Positions 24,070 through 32,732 of a stretch of 64,000 nucleotides of DNA are shown in pieces; position 1 is the stretch's first letter; each line of letters begins with the position of its first letter. A program made the position numbers and the translations under genes. The notes beneath the pieces are model-generated. The model made no database searches. It had not been told where the DNA came from and was given only the letters and a program-made list of their open reading frames with translations. The stretch is from Sulfurovum sp. UBA12169 (lineage in GTDB: Bacteria > Campylobacterota > Campylobacteria > Campylobacterales > Sulfurovaceae), in contig DLUH01000005.1 in NCBI GenBank assembly GCA_002742845.1, positions 62,001 to 126,000 on the forward strand, in the 5' to 3' direction.

Positions 24070-26292
24070 TTACAATTCAACGATTGTGATTCCTAAGTTT
24101 CCGGGCATACGGTAAAATTTTTCTATCTTTGGATGATTTTTCAAATACTCCGTGATGAGTTTGGCAAGCACACCGCTTCCCGTACCGTGGATAATCTGCA
24201 CTTCATTCAGCCCGTTCACCAAAGCATCAGAGAGAAATTTATCTACTTTTGCTATGGCTTCATCGGCGTACATTCCTAACACTTTTACTGAAACACTTGC
24301 GCCTGTTCTTTGTACGGTAACATCCGTTTTTTTAGATTTTGGTATCGTTTTGGTCTGCGGAGTTTCACCTGCTTTTTTAAGCTGATTGAGCGGCACTCTC
24401 ATCTTAAGGCCGTCCACGATGATCGTCGCGTCATTGCCTCGAACCGAAAGCAGTTGCGCTTTATGGGAACGGTATTTGACCTTGTCTCCTTCTTTGAGGG
24501 GCTCTTTCGCTTCTAGTTTTACCTCTTTGGATGTAAATGTTTTACGCTGATATGCCTCATTGAGCAATCGTCTCCCTTCGGTAGACTCTTTGGCCTTAAG
24601 TGCTTCTTGTGCTTTTTTTGTAGCCGCATTGTAACGATTTTCCAAAGTAGCGATTGCTTTTCTGTGGCTTTCTTGAAGCTTTGCTTCTTCTTCTTGAAGC
24701 TTTTGTTTCTGCTTTTCAATCGCAAGAAGCTTTTCGTCTATGCCGGCGATCTTTGTACGCATCTCTCGTTCGAGAGAAGTGGATTTCTCGATCAACTCAT
24801 TAAGATTTTCCTTATCCTCTCCGTAAACCTCTTTGGCTTTGGCGACAATAGCAGGAGGGATACCATAACGTTCTGCAGTCTCAAAAGCATAACTCTTGCC
24901 GATACTCCCTTGCAAAAAAGTATATGTAGGCCTACGCATGGCTTCATCATAAAGTGCAGCGATCAACTCCACCTCATCATCACTCGCCATCAAAGAAGCC
25001 AAACGCTTATGGTGTGTTGTAACAATGAAGGTGATACCCCTTTTTCGCAGCTCGTCAAGCATAACACGGAACAAACTGGCAGCCTCGTCACTGTCTGTCC
25101 CCAACTCTATCTCATCAACACCTACTATCGCATCTTCTTTGCCAAAAAGCTTCGCAAACTCGACCATACGGCCCGCAAAAGTAGAAATATCATTTTTGAC
25201 CGACTGAGGATCATCAATGACTGCTTCGATACTCTTATAATGCCCTACTTCTGTTCTGGAAGCATCGCACTTAAAAGGCAAAAGATATTTACTCATGTAC
25301 ACGGCACTCAGCATAGATTTGAGCAGCATGGTTTTACCTCCGGCATTCACTCCGGTCACCAGCATAATTTTTTTATTCAGATCCATCGTGATGGGCATAG
25401 GATTGTCAATAGCAGGATGGGCAAAATCTTGCAATTTAATACGTTTTTCTTTGCCCGGAAGGACAAACTCATACTCATTGGCCCTGGCAAAACTCACGCG
25501 CGCCTGATAGTGGTCAAACCTGTCATACTCTTTATTGATAAACGAAATAAATCGCTCCCACTTGAAAAAAGTCGCAGAAATTTTCTTACAATAGCGATAG
25601 ATCAGCTCCTCTTTGCCGCTGAGAAGCGCTGCTTCTTTCTCTTTGAGATGAGAGATACTTTGGGGAATGATATAAAAATACCCCCCGGCACTTCTGCCTG
25701 CCACTGTCGCTTTTATAACGTTATTAAACCCTCCGCGCGCCAAAAGTGTCTCTTCGCCGCCATTGAAATGGACTTGAGAATCCACCAAATAGGGCAATAA
25801 TTTACTTGAGTGGGCCAGCTTATAGAGTGTCTCTTTGATCTGTGCCTTATTTTGCTTGATGGCTCTTTCCAGATCAAAAAGTTCGGGATCACGCTCGGCA
25901 TTGATCTGTCCATCATCGGCAAAGTATCCTATAATCTCACTCATTTCTTGAGGTATTTGAATACTTTTTATCCATGAAAAAAGCGGTTCAGGCAAATCAA
26001 GTACTGCAAGGGTATTAAAATAAGACAACATTTTCACAAAAGCATAAATTTCATCCAAGGCAAGCACGCCTTGTTTTTTGACAAGGGTTATTTCTCTGTC
26101 AAGATTTGGTACATCATAAGGAGGAGGAAATTGCACATCACAAAGCGCCTTGATATAACGGTAATGCTGATTGATATCCCCCATCATTACAACCGATTTT
26201 TCTCTGGCAAAAAATTGTTTAAACCTGGCAATATAACCGTCTAAGTCAAGTTTTTGGATGATGGATTTTTCACTGTGTTGCTGTGCTGACAC
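24070..26292 (-). CDS. mutS2: MutS2 family ATPase with C-terminal Smr domain
   Basis: A DNA-structure-binding MutS homologue lacking the mismatch-recognition domain; relatives suppress homologous recombination or rescue collided ribosomes. Core helices (about 1-310) precede the ABC ATPase with Walker A 'GVNAGGKTMLLKS' and Walker B region 'AIVGVDEIELGTDSDEAASL'. A long Lys/Glu/Gln-rich coiled coil (about 500-590), a KOW-like segment ('KEGDKVKYRSHKAQLLSV') and the Smr domain (about 665-740) follow. The Smr block keeps 'IIHGTGSGVL' but the usual LDLRG motif reads 'VKVLGM'. The start is GTG with a GAGG site about 10 nt upstream; 740 residues is slightly short for the family. Confidence 0.93.
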   Translation of the reverse strand: MSAQQHSEKSIIQKLDLDGYIARFKQFFAREKSVVMMGDINQHYRYIKALCDVQFPPPYDVPNLDREITLVKKQGVLALDEIYAFVKMLSYFNTLAVLDLPEPLFSWIKSIQIPQEMSEIIGYFADDGQINAERDPELFDLERAIKQNKAQIKETLYKLAHSSKLLPYLVDSQVHFNGGEETLLARGGFNNVIKATVAGRSAGGYFYIIPQSISHLKEKEAALLSGKEELIYRYCKKISATFFKWERFISFINKEYDRFDHYQARVSFARANEYEFVLPGKEKRIKLQDFAHPAIDNPMPITMDLNKKIMLVTGVNAGGKTMLLKSMLSAVYMSKYLLPFKCDASRTEVGHYKSIEAVIDDPQSVKNDISTFAGRMVEFAKLFGKEDAIVGVDEIELGTDSDEAASLFRVMLDELRKRGITFIVTTHHKRLASLMASDDEVELIAALYDEAMRRPTYTFLQGSIGKSYAFETAERYGIPPAIVAKAKEVYGEDKENLNELIEKSTSLEREMRTKIAGIDEKLLAIEKQKQKLQEEEAKLQESHRKAIATLENRYNAATKKAQEALKAKESTEGRRLLNEAYQRKTFTSKEVKLEAKEPLKEGDKVKYRSHKAQLLSVRGNDATIIVDGLKMRVPLNQLKKAGETPQTKTIPKSKKTDVTVQRTGASVSVKVLGMYADEAIAKVDKFLSDALVNGLNEVQIIHGTGSGVLAKLITEYLKNHPKIEKFYRMPGNLGITIVEL

Positions 26293-26354
26293 CTCGTATA
26301 CACCTCGATATTTTTATTGGGATTATAGCATCTAAACTGCTCAAATGAGTAGAT

Positions 26355-27668
26355 TTAAGCTTCACCGCGAATCTGATAGGTGATATCCCCCGCTCCAAAG
26401 GCTGCAATAAGTCCATCGCTATACTCTTTAATCACATGTCCCTCTTTGATAACTTTTACCGCGCCATCTTCTTTGGTGATTTTGTCTGCCATAGTAAGAT
26501 TGTATTTGGAAAAAGCGCCTTTAAGGTCTATCTCTACTTCCAGTTCTCCTGCCGACCAGATAGGAAGAATCACCAGTTCATCTGCTCCTTCAAAACACTC
26601 CACAAACCCTTGAAGGTTGTCCATGGTTCGACTGTATTTATGCGGCTGCCAAATAATATAAAGCTTATTGAATTCTCTTAGTTTGGCATAAGTCTTAAGT
26701 GAGGCTATCGTCGCTTTGATCTCTGTAGGATGGTGTCCGTAGTCATCTATCACCACGCAGGAAGTTTTATTTTGCACAATATCAAAACGTTTTTTGATCC
26801 CTTTGTAATGTCTTAAATTACAACGGATATCTTCAATGTTTTCGCCCAGCTGCAATGCCGCAAAAACAGCCAATGCCGCATCAGTAGCAATATGCATACC
26901 AAACCCAAGCACTTCAAAGGCACCCAGATTTAAAAGTTCAAATTTAGTATAGGGCTCGCCGTTGACCAAAATGAACTCCATATGGGTAATATCTTTTGAA
27001 GGATAGAGCCTGACCGCATCCATATCTAAGGAGGAAAGAAATGCATCTTCGGCATTGATTATACGGATCTTTGCCAGAGAGAGAAAATGTTTATATGCAT
27101 TGTAAAAACGCTCTTCATCGTATCCGTAATATTCCATGTGTTCAGGCTCCACGTTGGTGACTACCGCCAAATAAGGATTGGAGTTAAGAAAACTCTCATC
27201 ACTTTCATCAGCCTCAAATACCACTTTGTTGTTGGCGCAATGGCGCACGTTGGAACCAAACTCTTTGCTGATGGCTCCAATCAATGCATTAGAATCTGGA
27301 AGAAGAGAGGCAAGCATTGCCGAAGTCGTACTTTTTCCGTGTGCCCCGCCCACAGCATACACCTCTTTTTCTCCAAGGATAGACTTTAAGGCCTCTTTGC
27401 GCGAAAGCAGTTCTATGCCAAGCAGTTTGGCTTTTTGATATTCAGGATTGGTAGGCCGCACTGCGGCAGAGTAAATAACTCTGTCTACCCCTTCTACTGC
27501 ATCTTCATGGTGAGGTATCGTGATTTTTGCGTCAAAATTCATTGCCAAATCATTGGTAATTTCTGTTTGCTTGATATCCGAACCCGAAATCTTATGTCCG
27601 TCATTTGCTAAAAATTTTGCCAATGCCGACAATCCTATGCCGCCAATACCGATAAAATGAATTTTCAC
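26355..27668 (-). CDS. murC: UDP-N-acetylmuramate--L-alanine ligase
   Basis: Adds L-Ala to UDP-MurNAc, the first Mur ligase step. The N-terminal Rossmann domain begins 'KIHFIGIGGIGLSALAKF'. The ATP loop is 'GAHGKSTTSAML', with Ala-His in place of the usual Thr-His, as in Campylobacterota. 'FEADESDESFL', 'VVTNVEPEHMEYYG' and the C-terminal 'VVIDDYGHHPTEIKATI' follow. A TTG two codons upstream keeps the frame open, but a GTG at 27668, 6 nt after AAAGGA, places the start exactly at the family N-terminus. The upstream hypothetical gene ends 3 nt before this start, so the two are coupled. Confidence 0.96.
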   Translation of the reverse strand: MKIHFIGIGGIGLSALAKFLANDGHKISGSDIKQTEITNDLAMNFDAKITIPHHEDAVEGVDRVIYSAAVRPTNPEYQKAKLLGIELLSRKEALKSILGEKEVYAVGGAHGKSTTSAMLASLLPDSNALIGAISKEFGSNVRHCANNKVVFEADESDESFLNSNPYLAVVTNVEPEHMEYYGYDEERFYNAYKHFLSLAKIRIINAEDAFLSSLDMDAVRLYPSKDITHMEFILVNGEPYTKFELLNLGAFEVLGFGMHIATDAALAVFAALQLGENIEDIRCNLRHYKGIKKRFDIVQNKTSCVVIDDYGHHPTEIKATIASLKTYAKLREFNKLYIIWQPHKYSRTMDNLQGFVECFEGADELVILPIWSAGELEVEIDLKGAFSKYNLTMADKITKEDGAVKVIKEGHVIKEYSDGLIAAFGAGDITYQIRGEA

Positions 27669-27670
27669 AA

Positions 27671-28261
27671 TCAATCCTTTGCCAAGACTTTTAACTCTTC
27701 TTTTGCTTCTTGTACATATTTTGCAAACATTGTAAGCAAAATATCTGTAGGCTGCGTAAAAGTTTGAATGAAAAAAGCAAGCGGATCCTGCACATCCACG
27801 GCATCTACGTCTACAAGATTTTCAATAAAATCATCAAAACTATGGCCCGCCATCACTGCGCATGCATGCACCATCATTGCATCTTTTAGCGCCTGATGAT
27901 TGACAGTGTGGTACAAAATCAAAAAAATCTCCTTCGCGCCCTTTTTATCATTTTCGCTATAGCGCTGAATGCCGTGCTCGTAGATCGCTCTTGCAGTGGC
28001 AAGATCTTCTGGGTCATTCATATCAAAAGCTTTTTGTATAGAAAGATTTTCTGCAAGTTTATCGAACGCTGTATTGACGATAAAAGTAAAAATCTCATTG
28101 ATATCATCTTCACCGGCTTCGATGATAAGATTTGCATCAAGAAGCTGATACCCTTTGGCGATACTGTTTTCATCTACCATCTCTTTTTCCAACATTTTAA
28201 GGTTTGCTAAAAATGTTTCATCTTTTTTGAGTTCTTCTATATGTATCTCCGGGGTTTCCAT
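27671..28261 (-). CDS. Conserved hypothetical protein between dapC-like and murC genes
   Basis: A 196-residue acidic, all-helical soluble protein, with no signal peptide or membrane segment. Helical blocks include 'DINEIFTFIVNTAFDKLAENL', 'DPEDLATARAIYEHGIQRYSE' and 'AKEIFLILYHTVNHQALKDAM'. The central part suggests a TPR-like hairpin. I do not recognise a characterised family; a hypothetical gene next to murC also occurs, as I recall, in Helicobacter. Tight packing (1 nt after the aminotransferase, 2 nt before murC) suggests a link with peptidoglycan precursor synthesis, by context only. Confidence 0.75.
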   Translation of the reverse strand: METPEIHIEELKKDETFLANLKMLEKEMVDENSIAKGYQLLDANLIIEAGEDDINEIFTFIVNTAFDKLAENLSIQKAFDMNDPEDLATARAIYEHGIQRYSENDKKGAKEIFLILYHTVNHQALKDAMMVHACAVMAGHSFDDFIENLVDVDAVDVQDPLAFFIQTFTQPTDILLTMFAKYVQEAKEELKVLAKD

Positions 28262-28262
28262 C

Positions 28263-29387
28263 TTATTGCTCCAATGCTAATTTAATTCTTTTGAGTGCCT
28301 GAACGGTTTTGGCCTCTTCGTACACCAATGCCAACCGTACATACCCTTTTCCTTCTTCTCTGCGTCCGAGAAAAGAGCCCGGAAGCACCTTAAGGTTGTA
28401 ATCTTTATACAGTTTGACTGTAAAACCAATCTCATCTTCAACTTTCAACCAAATATAAAAAGTTGCTTCAGGCATCTCTAGTCCCAGTATCTCTTTGGCT
28501 GATTGAAAGTTTTTTTTATATTTTTCTCTGAATGTATCTACATGCGCCTGATCTGCCCAGGCGGCGGCAGCAGCATATTGCAGCGGCAAAGGAGACGCGC
28601 ACCCCACATAGGTACGGTAAACCATATATTTCTCAAGGATCTGCTTATCCCCTGCAATGAATCCGCTTCTTAAGCCGGGAGCGGATGACCTTTTGGAGAT
28701 AGAATTGATTACCACTATATTTTTAAACTCCTCATTGCCCGCTTCGATACTGGCATTCAACAAAGAAGGCAAAGGCTTGTCTAGATAAAGATCTATATAG
28801 CACTCATCGTTAAGCAAAACAAAATCGTGCTTGAGTGCCAACCCAACCCATCTCTTGAGAGCATCCATGTGCATTGTAGAAGAAGTAGGATTATTGGGTG
28901 AATTTAAAATAACCAAATCCGCTTTTTGCAACGTTTCTTCATCTACTTCGGGTTGAAAATTGTTTTGGTTATTTAAATTGAGATAAAAAACCTCGGCACG
29001 GCTCGCTTTGGCTGCACCCTCATAAATCTGATAAAAGGGGTTAGGGAAAACCATAACCGGATCTTCGATATCATGCAGCAAAAACTGAGGAAAGTTAAAA
29101 AGCACCTCTCTGGTTCCAAATGTAGGAATGATCTGTGCATTATTCAAAGACAAATCAAAACGGTTGCGAAGATAAGCAAATATTCCTTCGCGTAAAATAT
29201 CTTCCCCTGCTGTCTTAGGGTACTTATTGAGCAGTGCTGCACTGTTGCAAAGTGCCTCTAAAATGAATTGGGGGGTATCAAACTGGGGTTCGCCTATCGT
29301 TAAACTTAAAGGCTCATATGCGAGATTGGGGGTAACGCCCTCAAGCAGTTGATGTAATTTTTCAAAGGGGTAGGTTTCAAAATTCAT
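28263..29387 (-). CDS. dapC: PLP aminotransferase, probable succinyldiaminopimelate aminotransferase
   Basis: Class I/II fold, PLP-dependent aminotransferase of 374 residues. 'NSPNNPTSSTM' (162-172), 'LLNDECYIDLY' (191-201, Asp and Tyr contacting PLP) and the Schiff-base Lys232 in 'SISKRSSAPGLRSGF' are all in place, with a late 'YVRLALV' carrying the substrate-carboxylate Arg. The closest recognisable type is the Campylobacterota enzyme annotated as succinyldiaminopimelate aminotransferase, which makes the lysine and peptidoglycan precursor diaminopimelate. The position upstream of murC supports that reading. An alternative amino-acid aminotransferase specificity cannot be excluded. Confidence 0.85.
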   Translation of the reverse strand: MNFETYPFEKLHQLLEGVTPNLAYEPLSLTIGEPQFDTPQFILEALCNSAALLNKYPKTAGEDILREGIFAYLRNRFDLSLNNAQIIPTFGTREVLFNFPQFLLHDIEDPVMVFPNPFYQIYEGAAKASRAEVFYLNLNNQNNFQPEVDEETLQKADLVILNSPNNPTSSTMHMDALKRWVGLALKHDFVLLNDECYIDLYLDKPLPSLLNASIEAGNEEFKNIVVINSISKRSSAPGLRSGFIAGDKQILEKYMVYRTYVGCASPLPLQYAAAAAWADQAHVDTFREKYKKNFQSAKEILGLEMPEATFYIWLKVEDEIGFTVKLYKDYNLKVLPGSFLGRREEGKGYVRLALVYEEAKTVQALKRIKLALEQ

Positions 29388-29447
29388 TTACACTCTGTCT
29401 TTTTGAATGAATTATACCGTAGATGGTGTTAAGATTTGAAAAATACT

Positions 29448-31130
29448 CTACAACTTTACGATAAACGCTCCGCGGTTAATTTTTTGCCTTATATCTCCCA
29501 ATGCGCGTTTAGCACTTGATTCGTCGCCATAAGGTCCTACAATTACCCTATAAATGCTTTGATGAAGCACTCTATAAGAAAATCCTGCTTTTTTGATACG
29601 TGCCAAATAAGCTGCCTTGGGTGTCTGCGCAAAAGAACCTACCTGTACGCCATACCCTTGGGGTATATTTATAGGAGCTGCGGGTTGTATGTTTTTTTGT
29701 ACATATTTTTCAGAAATACGCTGCGGGGCTGCTTTGGGCTTGCTTGTGCCCTTTGCCAACCATTGAATAATCTCATTTTGCAACTGATTCGCCCTCCAGT
29801 TGCCTTTATTGCTGTTGACTAAAATTACGACATTATAAAGCTTTCCTGCCCTATTTTTGACATACCCTGCAATATTTTTCACGCGCTTAAGCGTACCTGT
29901 TTTCATCCATGCATGCTTACTGACTATCGTGCCGCCAAAACGTCTTTTTATTGTGCCGTCTACCCCCGCAACAGAGAGCGTATCTCTCCATCTTTCTCCG
30001 TATCTCTCATAAGCACCCTCCAAAACATCAGACAAAAGTTTGGCATTGAGTTTTGAAATTCGCGACAGACCGCTCCCGTTATCGATTTGTAAAACTTCGC
30101 TTTGTAAAGTTTTTTTGTTTTTCAAGATAGTCACAATGGCGCTTCTTCCTTTGCTCAGCGTAGCAGGAGCACCGTACATTTTTGCGCCAAGCAAAAGCAA
30201 AAGATGGCGAGCATAAAGGTTGTTGCTGTCTTTTGCCGTAGTTGAAACGATCTCTTCAAGGGGTTGCGAATAATGAGTAAAAAGGATATGGGCGGAGGAG
30301 GGGACTTTTTCTAGCTTAAGACCCCCCTGCACTTTAATTCCCGCCTTCAAAAGAGCATCTTTTAGTGCATAATAAAATGATTTGTACGGTTTTGTAATTA
30401 CTTGTGAAATCCTGCGTTCTCCGCATCGTTGAGATATTTTTCCCTGCAGCAAAACAGAAGGGACTGTTTCAGTTTTGTCTATTTTAACAATCGGCCATGA
30501 ATATCTGCCTTCGCATGGCACATTGATTCGCTGCAAACGATTGACAATCTTATAGCTGCGGTCAACGCTTTTTTGGATTACGCTGTTTTTATTCGGCGCT
30601 ACGCAAATGGTGCTTATGCGCTCGTTAAACATCATGGCATCCGGCATTGCATTATAAGGACTGTATATATTCTCGTCAAATCCGGAATTGTCTTTATTTC
30701 CTACTTTGAAATAACTGCGATCTATAAGAATGCTTCCTCCGATCTTTCGTATCCCTTTTTTGTTTATCTCATTAATGATCTCAGGCAAATCATCTGAAGA
30801 AAGGGTTGGGTCGCCAAAGCCTTTTACTATCAAATCCCCATGCAAAACTCCGTTCTTAAGAATGCCTGTGGTATAAAATTGTGTAGGCCAACGGTAATCA
30901 AATCCCAAACTTAAAATAGACGCATAAGTTGTTACCACCTTGATAACAGAGGCAGGCGTCATGGCTTTATGGGCATTATAAGAAGCAATGACATCACCCC
31001 CCACCTCTTTAATATAAACACTTACTTCATTTTTTGCAATGCCTGATTTGTTTATCTGCTGCTGCACTTCAAGAGGAAGTGTTGCATGCAAACAAAACGT
31101 GATTGCCAAGTAGATAACGATATGCTTCAA
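29448..31130 (-). CDS. PBP4-type D-Ala-D-Ala carboxypeptidase/endopeptidase with C-terminal SPOR domain
   Basis: Periplasmic S13 family enzyme that trims stem peptides and cuts cross-links. A signal peptide (1-16) precedes the serine-acylase motifs in the family order: SVIK at 61-64 (nucleophile Ser61), SNN at 302-304 and KTG at 410-412. The large insertion between the first two motifs (about 95-280) is typical of PBP4 (DacB). Residues 492-560 form a SPOR fold ('GYGVQVGSFAQ', 'YRVIVGPYGDESSAKRAL'), which binds denuded glycan strands and localises proteins to the septum. An Ala/Pro/Gln linker (about 460-490) joins them. The fusion brings the length to 560 residues, against about 480 for plain DacB. 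Confidence 0.92.
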   Translation of the reverse strand: MKHIVIYLAITFCLHATLPLEVQQQINKSGIAKNEVSVYIKEVGGDVIASYNAHKAMTPASVIKVVTTYASILSLGFDYRWPTQFYTTGILKNGVLHGDLIVKGFGDPTLSSDDLPEIINEINKKGIRKIGGSILIDRSYFKVGNKDNSGFDENIYSPYNAMPDAMMFNERISTICVAPNKNSVIQKSVDRSYKIVNRLQRINVPCEGRYSWPIVKIDKTETVPSVLLQGKISQRCGERRISQVITKPYKSFYYALKDALLKAGIKVQGGLKLEKVPSSAHILFTHYSQPLEEIVSTTAKDSNNLYARHLLLLLGAKMYGAPATLSKGRSAIVTILKNKKTLQSEVLQIDNGSGLSRISKLNAKLLSDVLEGAYERYGERWRDTLSVAGVDGTIKRRFGGTIVSKHAWMKTGTLKRVKNIAGYVKNRAGKLYNVVILVNSNKGNWRANQLQNEIIQWLAKGTSKPKAAPQRISEKYVQKNIQPAAPINIPQGYGVQVGSFAQTPKAAYLARIKKAGFSYRVLHQSIYRVIVGPYGDESSAKRALGDIRQKINRGAFIVKL

Positions 31131-31274
31131 TTTCTTTCCTTATAAGCCATTGCCAGTCCTCACATTGCTTCTTATAGAACAATTCTTGGTGTCCGATATT
31201 TAAGCACATAAATCCTTTTTTGCCTTTGTCAAAGCATTTTCAGGATCCGGCGTTTTTTCTATGGACAACACTAT

Positions 31275-31613
31275 TTAAAAGTCCGCTTTCTCTTTGGCAC
31301 TTTCGATCATAGAGATAAAAATCGTATAAAGATTTGCTACCACTGCACCGATAACCAATCCTGTCGCCATAGGTTCGTTACCATAAAACTTCAATGCAAA
31401 AAAAGCCGGGATAAGATGCAAATCGGCTACCAAAGAGCCTGCCAAAAGTTCGGCTGAGAGTATATTTCTTACCCCGATTTTCAAAATCGTAGAGATGACA
31501 TTGACGCTTCCCGCTACAAACAGCGCTACCAACGAAGATTCGTACAAAAATGCTGCCGATGTCGTCAAAGACATCAATGTAAAAAAGATATAAAAAACTT
31601 TACCCCAATTCAT
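31275..31613 (-). CDS. Small inner-membrane protein (DUF6394-like), function unknown
   Basis: 112 residues with four hydrophobic segments: 'VFYIFFTLMSLTTSAAFL', 'LVALFVAGSVNVISTIL', 'LLAGSLVADLHLIPAFFAL' and 'TGLVIGAVVANLYTIFISM'. It resembles the small conserved Campylobacterota membrane protein that I recall as DUF6394. It lies upstream of the Sec gene cluster's 3' end, in the same orientation as secF but separated from it by a repeat element. No functional residue pattern is visible. Confidence 0.75.
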   Translation of the reverse strand: MNWGKVFYIFFTLMSLTTSAAFLYESSLVALFVAGSVNVISTILKIGVRNILSAELLAGSLVADLHLIPAFFALKFYGNEPMATGLVIGAVVANLYTIFISMIESAKEKADF

Positions 31614-31688
31614 CTGCGCTTCCTTTAAATTTCAAACTCCAAAACGAATTTTGAATGACGTATTTGGTTTTATTCTTTTTTCTTGTAT

Positions 31689-31740
31689 CCGGGCAAAGCC
31701 CGTCTGCAATTCACCGCACTAACGCTTCGGCTTTGCCGAG
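31689..31740. repeat. Interspersed two-hairpin repeat, related to the 80-bp unit at 54 kb
   Basis: GGGC-AAA-GCCC (31691-31701) and TCGGC-TTT-GCCGA form two adjacent hairpins separated by about 25 nt with 'AATTC' in the middle and 'ACGCTTCGGC' before the second. The 53995-54153 units share this layout ('GGGCGGAGCCC', 'CAATTC', 'GCTTCGGC'). It lies in the 145-nt gap between secF and the small membrane protein gene, where it could also act as a terminator for secF. Confidence 0.7.
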
Positions 31741-31758
31741 ATAAAAAATGCTTTTAAA

Positions 31759-32730
31759 TTATAGCGTACCCTGCTCATACATTTGACGCATTTTTTCTTT
31801 CTCTTTCTCTCTTTTAAGTTTTTGAGCTGCTTTTTCTCTAAAATCAGAAACAGAAAAACCAAGCCATATTAAGAGCGGAGATGCTATAAAAATAGAAGAG
31901 TAGGTACCAACCATGATTCCTATCATCAACGTGAAACTGAATCCTTCAATGATCTCTCCCCCAAACAAAAAGAGAGTCCACACTACAAGCAGAGTCGTCA
32001 AAGAAGTAAGTGTGGTTCGTGAAAGGGTGCGTGTAACTGACTCATTGATGACTTCAGAAAGCTCTGGAGCTTTGAGTGATAAGATCTCCTCTCTGATACG
32101 GTCAAAAACGATGATTGTGTCGTTAATCGAATAACCGAGTATGGTAAGTATTGCCGCAAGGGTATCAAGATTGACTTCGATATTTAAAAGCACTATCGCA
32201 CCCATAGCGATAGTCACGTCATGGGCCAAAGCAAGTACGGAAGCAAGTGCAAAGCGCCACTCAAATCTAAAGGAAACATAAATAAGAATTCCCAAAATGG
32301 CAAGCACCATTGCCATAAGTCCTTTTTCTCGAAGCTCTGATCCTACTTTTGCGCCGACCATATCCACTCTTCGCACGCTAAAAGTGCCAGTATCTTTGAG
32401 CAGCGCGGCTACTGCATCTCCCGCATCCTTGCCAAGCGACTGCGAGCTTGTTTTTGCACGGATCACGATCTCATCTTCGCTGCCAAAATAGGTTACACTT
32501 GCGCCCTCATAAGCTTTATCTGAGCTGATTGCTTTTCTTACTTCGCCAATGGGGGCTTTGCCTTCATACTGTATCTGGATCAGTGTTCCGCCTGCAAAGT
32601 CAATACCGTAATTGAACCCCTTGGTAAAAATAAGTCCAAGAGAAAGAAATACAACTACCAATGAAAGCAAACCGAAACGCTTGCTGTATTTCATCAATGC
32701 AAATGCTTTTTTATATTTAAAAACTTCCAT
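31759..32730 (-). CDS. secF: Protein translocase subunit SecF
   Basis: Partner of SecD in the proton-motive-force-driven late step of Sec export. Six membrane segments. 'GFNYGIDFAGGTLIQIQY' is the periplasmic signature; 'YSINDTIIVFDRIRE' is in the conserved fourth segment; 'TRTLSRTTLTSLTTLLVV' and 'FIASPLLIWLGF' follow. A basic Arg/Lys/Glu-rich cytoplasmic tail of 25 residues ends the protein (323 aa). It begins 2 nt after the secD stop and is the last gene of the yajC-secD-secF operon. Confidence 0.97.
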   Translation of the reverse strand: MEVFKYKKAFALMKYSKRFGLLSLVVVFLSLGLIFTKGFNYGIDFAGGTLIQIQYEGKAPIGEVRKAISSDKAYEGASVTYFGSEDEIVIRAKTSSQSLGKDAGDAVAALLKDTGTFSVRRVDMVGAKVGSELREKGLMAMVLAILGILIYVSFRFEWRFALASVLALAHDVTIAMGAIVLLNIEVNLDTLAAILTILGYSINDTIIVFDRIREEILSLKAPELSEVINESVTRTLSRTTLTSLTTLLVVWTLFLFGGEIIEGFSFTLMIGIMVGTYSSIFIASPLLIWLGFSVSDFREKAAQKLKREKEKEKMRQMYEQGTL

Positions 32731-32732
32731 GG

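Noticed and set aside
24029-24112. A 27-codon plus-strand frame beginning 'MKFYKKLDAK' between the DUF2156 and mutS2 genes
   Set aside because: It runs into the antisense of the mutS2 C-terminus; the similarity to a real start is probably chance, although AGGA lies 9 nt upstream.
24607-25800. A 397-codon open frame on the plus strand
   Set aside because: It lies wholly antisense to mutS2, whose motifs are unmistakable, has a Phe/Ser/Cys-rich composition without recognisable domains, and no credible ribosome-binding site.
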